A stretch of DNA of 64,000 nucleotides from an uncultured Verrucomicrobiota bacterium (GTDB lineage: Bacteria > Verrucomicrobiota > Verrucomicrobiia > Limisphaerales > UBA9464). Numbering within the stretch: position 1 is the stretch's first letter; each line of letters opens with the position of its first letter. Under the pieces are notes generated by a model. That model saw only the letters and a program-made list of their open reading frames with translations, did no database searches and had not been told where the DNA came from. The stretch is taken from positions 1-64,000 of the forward strand of contig CAIVQH010000024.1 of assembly GCA_903907995.1 (NCBI GenBank). Direction: 5' to 3'. Position numbers and translations under genes: made by a program. Shown here piece by piece: positions 59,440 to 64,000 of the stretch.

Positions 59440-60219
59440 ATGTCTGCGCTGCTCTACGAGTCTCTGTGCGCCCTGCTGGACCCCATCGGCCTGATTTGGG
59501 CCGTGCTGCTGGTCCTGGCCATCTGGCAGCTCTGCAAAGGTCGACGGGGCGTGGGTCTGGTGGCGCTGCTCTTGGCCGCCTTCATCTACCTGATTGGAGC
59601 CACGAGTTTTCCGGCGTGGCTGCTCGCCGGGCTGGAGCGCCCCTACGATCCGCTCGGGCACAGCCCGCCCAAACAGGCGGACGCCGTGGTGATGCTCGGC
59701 GGCACGCATACGTTCACCCAGCGCTCGCCATTGCGCATCGGCGTGGGCGAGGCGGCGGACCGCATCCTCGCCGCCGTCGAACTGGTCCGCACCACCCACG
59801 CGCCGGCACTGGTGCTGGGCGGCTCAAAATATGAATATCAGGGGCAGCTGCGGCCCGATTCGGAACTGCTCGCCGCCTGGTTCCGCGCCTGGAATCTGCC
59901 CACGGGTGAAGTCCACCTGCTCGGCATCTGCGCCAACACGCACGAGGAGGCCGAACGCACCGTGCAGCTCGCCAAATCCAAGGGCTGGAAGCGCATCCTC
60001 GTCGTATCCTCCGGCTACCATCTGCGGCGGGCCGAGGCGACCTTCCACAAGCTCGGCCTGGAGATCACCCCGGTCGGCGCCGAATTTCTGGGCCTCGATG
60101 CCGGCGGCTCGGAACAGCGGTTCCTGCTGGTGCCACAGGAGCGCGGCTTCCAGCTCATGAATTTCTGGGTCCACGAGCAGATCGGCTGGTACTACTACCG
60201 TTGGAAGGGCTGGATTTGA
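59440..60219 (+). CDS. YdcF/SanA-family (DUF218) membrane protein
   Basis: This 259-aa protein starts at ATG 59440. Two N-terminal membrane segments (LIWAVLLVLAIWQLC and LVALLLAAFIYLIGATSF) precede the DUF218 domain with ADAVVMLGG, ALVLGGSKYE, ANTHEEAERTVQLAKS, ILVVSSGYHLRRAEATFHKLGL. The SSGYHLRR motif is the family signature. Related proteins act in envelope carbohydrate metabolism. It follows the transglycosylase gene, consistent with an envelope role. Confidence 0.88.
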   Translation: MSALLYESLCALLDPIGLIWAVLLVLAIWQLCKGRRGVGLVALLLAAFIYLIGATSFPAWLLAGLERPYDPLGHSPPKQADAVVMLGGTHTFTQRSPLRIGVGEAADRILAAVELVRTTHAPALVLGGSKYEYQGQLRPDSELLAAWFRAWNLPTGEVHLLGICANTHEEAERTVQLAKSKGWKRILVVSSGYHLRRAEATFHKLGLEITPVGAEFLGLDAGGSEQRFLLVPQERGFQLMNFWVHEQIGWYYYRWKGWI

Positions 60220-60226
60220 GGCTCCA

Positions 60227-61303
60227 ATGAAACTCCTTGGCCTCCGCCGCTGCCTTGCTTCGACGCTCCTTGCGCTCGCAATCCTCGCCCCCGGCAGTAG
60301 GGCCACGGCGGCGGAGGGGTCGAGGAAATCAGCCGGGCCGACCAAAATCATCAATCACGGCGGCGGTTGGAAGGCTGGGCAGGTCAACGAGCCGATCATC
60401 CTCGTCAATCCCAAGCAGCCCACGAAGCTCGTGATGTTTTACTCGGCGATGCAGCTGGGTGGGAGCGGTGGGGCCATCGGCAAAGCCTGGGCCGATGCTT
60501 CCTCGCCGCTGGTCTGGCATGAAGATCCGCAGAATCCGATCCTCAGCCGGGATCCCAGCATCCCCTTCGAGCTCTCCTCCATCCGGCTGGATGCGGTCAT
60601 CTACCATCAGGAGCGTGACGAATACTGGATTTACTATACCGGCAACAACGCCCGGCTGAATTACGACGCCATTGGCCTGGTGACCTGTCCCGTCGGCGAG
60701 GATGGCTATCGCGGAATCACTCCGAAGAACCTTCGGAGGCATCCCGGCAATCCGATCCTCTCGCCCCAGGGTCAGGGACGCGATGATGAGACCTTCGTTT
60801 CGCAGGGCGCGGTATTTCGGGAGCACGGCGTCTGGCATTCGCTCTATTCCTACCGCACCGCTAAGAACGTGCTGCCGGGCCTGCGCCGGGCCACGTCACC
60901 GGACGGCATGCACTGGACCAAGGTCCCCGGCCCCGACCTGCTCGCGGCGGCACCGGAACAACGCTACCTCGAGTGGCATCAGGTTTACCAAATCGGTGGG
61001 CGCTACGTGCTGCTCTTCGAAGGCTACAACGGTGGCACCCGCTGGGGCGCGGATGTGGCGGTCAGCGCCAGCCTCACCAACGGCTGGAAGAAACTCCCGG
61101 CGCTCCTGATCGACCAGACCATCTGGGCGAACTATTCGGACGCGGAGATGTTTCACGTCGCCACGCCTGCGCTCTACCAGTTCAACGGCCACTGGCACCT
61201 TTACTTCCAGGCCGCCAGCGCCGGGGAGTACACCAGCCAGCACTGGGCACTCTGGGGCCTGGAATGCGACGATCTGCTGCCCAAGATTTTGGCGCCGCCC
61301 TGA
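60227..61303 (+). CDS. Exported glycosidase-like five-bladed beta-propeller protein
   Basis: This 358-aa protein has signal CLASTLLALAILAPGSRATA (cleavage near ATA-A). The repeated blades with aromatic and Asp residues (HEDPQNPILSRDPS, YWIYYTGNN, HPGNPILSPQGQGRDDE, HWTKVPGP, YVLLFEGYNGG, HWHLYFQAAS) are like GH43/GH32/GH130 propellers. A catalytic set could not be assigned with confidence. It follows the YdcF gene by 7 bases. Its substrate is probably a plant or algal polysaccharide, but that is a guess. Confidence 0.7.
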   Translation: MKLLGLRRCLASTLLALAILAPGSRATAAEGSRKSAGPTKIINHGGGWKAGQVNEPIILVNPKQPTKLVMFYSAMQLGGSGGAIGKAWADASSPLVWHEDPQNPILSRDPSIPFELSSIRLDAVIYHQERDEYWIYYTGNNARLNYDAIGLVTCPVGEDGYRGITPKNLRRHPGNPILSPQGQGRDDETFVSQGAVFREHGVWHSLYSYRTAKNVLPGLRRATSPDGMHWTKVPGPDLLAAAPEQRYLEWHQVYQIGGRYVLLFEGYNGGTRWGADVAVSASLTNGWKKLPALLIDQTIWANYSDAEMFHVATPALYQFNGHWHLYFQAASAGEYTSQHWALWGLECDDLLPKILAPP

Positions 61304-61392
61304 CCGGCTTCGTCCTCGCCAAACAAGATGGATAAAAACTCCACTTGCATTCCCCCCGTCATTCTCGCTTCTATCTCCGCGCTCTGGCGATT

Positions 61393-61469
61393 GCGAGCGT
61401 AGCTCAGCCTGGTAGAGCGTCACCTTGCCAAGGTGAATGTCGAGGGTTCGAATCCCTTCGCTCGCTCCA
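61393..61469 (+). tRNA. tRNA-Gly (anticodon GCC)
   Basis: The 77-base sequence folds as a cloverleaf: acceptor GCGAGCG/CGCTCGC, D arm GCTC-AGCCTGGTA-GAGC, anticodon stem TCACC/GGTGA with loop TTGCCAA (anticodon GCC), T arm GAGGG-TTCGAAT-CCCTT (with a wobble pair), discriminator T and encoded CCA at 61467-61469. It stands alone between the propeller and SDR genes. Confidence 0.95.
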
Positions 61470-61559
61470 TTTTCAACGCGGTTCCAATCCGGGAACCGCG
61501 TTTTTGCTTTTCCACACCCCGTCGTTGACGCCTTTCGCCGCGCGGCTTCCCCTCTCCGC

Positions 61560-62348
61560 ATGAACCTCGAACTCGCGGGCCGGGCCGTCCTCATTTCCGG
61601 CGCGGCCCAGGGCATCGGGGCCGCCACGGCCCGCGCGTTCGCCGCCGAGGGCGCCCGCGTGGCCCTGGTGGATCGCGATGAGGCCGCCGGCCGTGCGCTC
61701 GCGGCGGAACTCGCCGGGAGCATCTTCATCCCGGCCGACCTCACGGATGACGGCGCCTGTGAACGGGCGGTGGCCGAGACGGTCCGCACTTTCGGACGGC
61801 TCGACATCCTCGTGAACAATGCCGGCGTGAATGACGCCGTGCCGCTCAGCGCGTCCCCGGCAGAATTTCTCGGCTCGCTGCGGCGCAACCTGCTCCACGT
61901 CTTCGCGCTCACGCACTTCGCGACCCCGCATCTCATCGCCGCCCGCGGCGCGATCGTCAGCGTCAGTTCGAAGGTCGCCGTGACCGGACAGGGATCGACT
62001 TCGGGCTATGCCGCCGCCAAGGGAGCCATCAACGCGCTCACCCGCGAATGGGCGCTGGCGCTCGCCCCGCAGGGTGTGCGCGTGAACGCCGTGGTGCCCG
62101 CCGAATGCGACACCGAGCAATACCGGCGCTGGTTCGCGACCCAGCCCGATCCCGCCGCCGCCCGCGCCGAAATCGCCGGCCGCGTGCCGCTGGGCCACCG
62201 GCTCACGACGCCTGCGGAGCTGGCCGATGCCATCGTCTGGCTGGCCTCCCCGCGCGCCAGCCACGTCACCGGGCAATTGCTCTTTGTGGATGGCGGCTAC
62301 ACCCATCTGGACCGCGCGGCCACCGGCGGAGCAGCCCATTGGGGCTGA
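61560..62348 (+). CDS. Short-chain dehydrogenase/reductase
   Basis: This 262-aa NAD(P)-dependent SDR has the nucleotide-binding motif SGAAQGIGAATARAF at about residues 14-28, the NNAG motif in ILVNNAGVND, and the catalytic Ser and Tyr-x3-Lys in VSVSSKVAVTG and SGYAAAKGAIN. The C-terminal GQLLFVDGGYTHLDRA is as in L-fucose dehydrogenase-like SDRs. ATG 61560 is 90 bases after the tRNA. Substrate unknown. Confidence 0.93.
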   Translation: MNLELAGRAVLISGAAQGIGAATARAFAAEGARVALVDRDEAAGRALAAELAGSIFIPADLTDDGACERAVAETVRTFGRLDILVNNAGVNDAVPLSASPAEFLGSLRRNLLHVFALTHFATPHLIAARGAIVSVSSKVAVTGQGSTSGYAAAKGAINALTREWALALAPQGVRVNAVVPAECDTEQYRRWFATQPDPAAARAEIAGRVPLGHRLTTPAELADAIVWLASPRASHVTGQLLFVDGGYTHLDRAATGGAAHWG

Positions 62349-62437
62349 ACGCCCCGAAAAGGCGTCCTAGCCGAAGTAAGGTTGAGCAAACGGGGCAAAT
62401 CGGTCGCGATCAGGCGGCGACGTTCAGACCGCACCTG

Positions 62438-62710
62438 TCAGGCCGATTTCTTCGCCACGGCGGCGGCCATGGCGGCGACGCTTTGCAGCACGCCCTTGGC
62501 GGCTTCAGCGTCGGTCAGCTTGAGGCCGTAGTTTTTGTCGAGGGCGACCACCAGTTGCAGGGCGTCCACGGAATCGAGGCCCAGGCCGCCCGGGCCGAAC
62601 AGCGGCTGGTCGTCGGCGATCTCGGCCGCCGGGGTCTGCAGCATGAGGGTTTCCACCAGCAGGGCTTTCAGCTCGGCCAGCAGTTCGGGGCGGACGGGTT
62701 CACTGTTCAT
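62438..62710 (-). CDS. Acyl carrier protein
   Basis: This 90-aa acyl carrier protein has the phosphopantetheine attachment Ser in GLGLDSVDALQLVVAL at about residue 46. Helices are at ELLAELKALLVETL and GVLQSVAAMAAAVAKK. It lies downstream of a truncated flavoprotein gene rather than in a fab cluster, so it may serve a secondary pathway. Length is typical. Confidence 0.88.
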   Translation of the reverse strand: MNSEPVRPELLAELKALLVETLMLQTPAAEIADDQPLFGPGGLGLDSVDALQLVVALDKNYGLKLTDAEAAKGVLQSVAAMAAAVAKKSA

Positions 62711-62807
62711 CAGAGTCGGTGCCCCAACATGCGGAGGATTCGGGCGGGCGACAACCGAAACGAGTTGTATTGGGGGAGAGTGTGTCGGTCGGCCGCACCG
62801 CCGTAGC

Positions 62808-62824
62808 GCAGGTTTTCAACCTGC
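62808..62824. repeat. Palindrome at the truncated end of the flavoprotein gene
   Basis: GCAGGTT-ttc-AACCTGC is a perfect 7-bp hairpin. It carries the stop codon (TCA at 62816-62818) of the minus-strand flavoprotein frame within its loop. It belongs to the kind of short palindromes seen in other gaps of the window. Confidence 0.7.
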
Positions 62825-63115
62825 CGTGAAACAGCCTTCGCGGAAAACGAATTTCAGCTCTTTCGAGGCGTTGCCGAGGTGGAACTGCGCGCCGTATTTG
62901 GGCGCAAAACCGGCGGCCTGGATGGTCGGCATCACGCCGATCTCCTCAAAGATGGCCAGGTTATAGGGCAACAGCGACTCGCCGATGTGAAACCGGGGAA
63001 AGTGCTCCTTTTCCAGCAGCAACACCCGGCGGCCCGCCCGCGCGAGCACCGCGGCGGCACAGCTGCCGCCCGGCCCACCGCCGATGACGATCACGTCGAA
63101 CTCCGGTTGGTTCAT
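62816..63115 (-). pseudogene. Truncated FAD-dependent oxidoreductase (halogenase/reductase-like)
   Basis: 99 residues remain, from ATG 63115. The Rossmann motif IVIGGGPGGSCAAAVLARAG and the EKEHFPRFHIGESLLP block identify the flavin-dependent halogenase/geranylgeranyl reductase superfamily, whose members are 350 residues or more. The frame ends in a palindrome (62808-62824) that is not part of the gene, and none of the C-terminal half follows. It precedes the acyl carrier protein gene, so the two may be remains of one biosynthetic locus. The product is unlikely to be active. Confidence 0.7.
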
Positions 63116-63208
63116 GCCGCCAGTGTCCGCGAGGTGTCCCGGTGAAACAAGCCAATCGCCATCGCGGCCGCCATTCCACCTTGGTCTGCGAGAGTGAGCT
63201 CGCTCCGT

Positions 63209-64000
63209 TCACTTGCGCCCCAACTGCGACAGGTACTTCACCAAATCGCGCAGTTCTTCGCGGGTGAGCGTATCGGCCAGGCCGTCGGGCATGAGTGAGC
63301 CATGCTGGTGGCGCTCGGCGATCTGGTCGCGGCGCAGCCGGATGGTCTGCTGGCCCAGCGGATCAAACAGCACGACCTCATCCGCGGTCTCATTGCGGAT
63401 GTAGCCCTGATGGGATTCGCCGTCCTTCGTGACGAGTTCGAAGGCCATAAAGCCCTCCTTCACCTCTTTCTGGGGCTCCAGGATCGCCCCGATGATAAAT
63501 TCTGCGGTTTGCGCCGTGCCCAATGCGCCGAGATCGGGGCCAACCTTCCCCGCCGGCCCGGCAATCGCATGGCACGAACCGCAGTTCAGCTCAGGCCGCT
63601 GAAAGATCGCCGCACCGCGCCGGGCATCGCCCTGTGTTTGGACCTCACGAACGAGCGCCGCCAAGTCGCCCAACTTTACGGGCTGGGCCGAGCGTCCGAG
63701 ACCGGCCGCGCGGGTCAGCAGCTCGGCCAATTGCGGCTCGCGGCGTCCGCTGCTCGCCATCAGGCGCAGACCGATCTTGGCTGCCTCGGCGCTGGGGGCC
63801 TTGGCATTCAGGGCCGCACGCAAGGTGCTCGCGCCGTCCTTTTGCTGCAGGAATGCGGAGAGGACTTCGGTGGTGGCAGCTTCGTCCAGCGGCTCCGCCA
63901 GCAACGCCGCTGCCGTTGGCGCGGCTTGGGCCAAATTGATTCCCGCGATCTGACGGATCGCCGCCGCACGGATGGCGGCTGGTTCGCCTGCGCCAGACAA
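63209..64000 (-). CDS. C-terminal part of a PVC-type dehydrogenase/cytochrome c protein, continues beyond the window
   Basis: 263 residues are visible and the frame is open at base 64000, so the start is outside. The first part is HEAT-like helices (IRQIAGINLAQAAPTAAALL). The haem site CGSCH at about residue 140 of the visible part is followed by GPDLGALGTAQTAEFII, KDGESHQGYIRNETADEV and the end LTREELRDLVKYLSQLGRK. The order of these elements matches the C-terminus of the 1239-aa protein at 19418. Confidence 0.85.
   Translation of the reverse strand: MSGAGEPAAIRAAAIRQIAGINLAQAAPTAAALLAEPLDEAATTEVLSAFLQQKDGASTLRAALNAKAPSAEAAKIGLRLMASSGRREPQLAELLTRAAGLGRSAQPVKLGDLAALVREVQTQGDARRGAAIFQRPELNCGSCHAIAGPAGKVGPDLGALGTAQTAEFIIGAILEPQKEVKEGFMAFELVTKDGESHQGYIRNETADEVVLFDPLGQQTIRLRRDQIAERHQHGSLMPDGLADTLTREELRDLVKYLSQLGRK

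Noticed and set aside
58489-59799. 436-codon minus-strand frame across the transglycosylase gene
   Set aside because: Runs opposite the SLT and YdcF genes, whose motifs are clear; its end is repeat DNA.

Overview
The window is GC-rich chromosomal DNA (about 65 percent GC where sampled) from a Gram-negative bacterium of the PVC group, most likely a verrucomicrobium of the Pedosphaera/Limisphaerales kind. The evidence is a Kdo transferase (LPS), two PVC-type membrane dehydrogenases with fused c-type haem domains, pseudopilins with a C-terminal HxxxxxxxxFADGH-type motif, a PEP-CTERM protein, VCBS and PA14 exported proteins, and intergenic DNA full of paired palindromes. The phylum assignment rests on family recognition only.

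Left part (1-11.2 kb): the end of a transposase, a putative outer-membrane barrel protein, waaA, then a minus-strand metal-efflux operon. The operon holds CusA, CusB and CusC-like proteins, a Cys-rich exported protein and three paralogous YHS-like lipoproteins. A divergent ECF sigma factor follows at 11.3 kb.

11.3-18.8 kb (plus strand): a tightly packed, mostly uncharacterised run. Its genes are the sigma factor, a 78-aa companion, a PflX-type radical SAM protein, a 70-aa protein, a Ycf46-like AAA ATPase, a Ycf35-like (DUF1257) protein, a DUF2997 protein, a signal-peptidase-like membrane protein without a recognisable catalytic dyad, a TPR protein and a PilT ATPase. This is the best candidate for an undescribed functional system.

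18.9-29.9 kb (minus strand): a pseudopilin, a 1239-aa PVC dehydrogenase/HEAT/cytochrome fusion, and a PEP-CTERM gene broken by one in-frame stop. A lipid-modification cluster follows (DUF1365, Cfa, DUF1475, DUF1295, second Cfa-like enzyme). A low-GC DUF6602/nuclease-like gene is inserted in that cluster.

30-45.5 kb: PilB-like ATPase, TSUP and EamA transporters, a 2007-aa alpha-2-macroglobulin, pterin dehydratase, family-4 uracil-DNA glycosylase, lspA, miaA, two tail-anchored coiled-coil proteins and a VCBS/haem protein. 45.6-56.9 kb: a PA14/Ig exported protein, clpX-clpP, a hydrolase, rnc, ispF, a class I glutamine amidotransferase and an exported methyltransferase. 57.3-64 kb: a pseudopilin, lytic transglycosylase, YdcF-like protein, glycosidase-like propeller, tRNA-Gly, SDR, acyl carrier protein, a truncated flavoprotein and the C-terminus of a second haem/dehydrogenase protein.

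A second theme is repeats. Inverted pairs of short palindromes (REP/BIME-like) lie in at least five intergenic regions, and related or low-complexity repeats lie in frame inside several genes (cusA, the 70-aa gene, the PVC dehydrogenase, DUF1365, the methyltransferase) or at the end of a truncated one.
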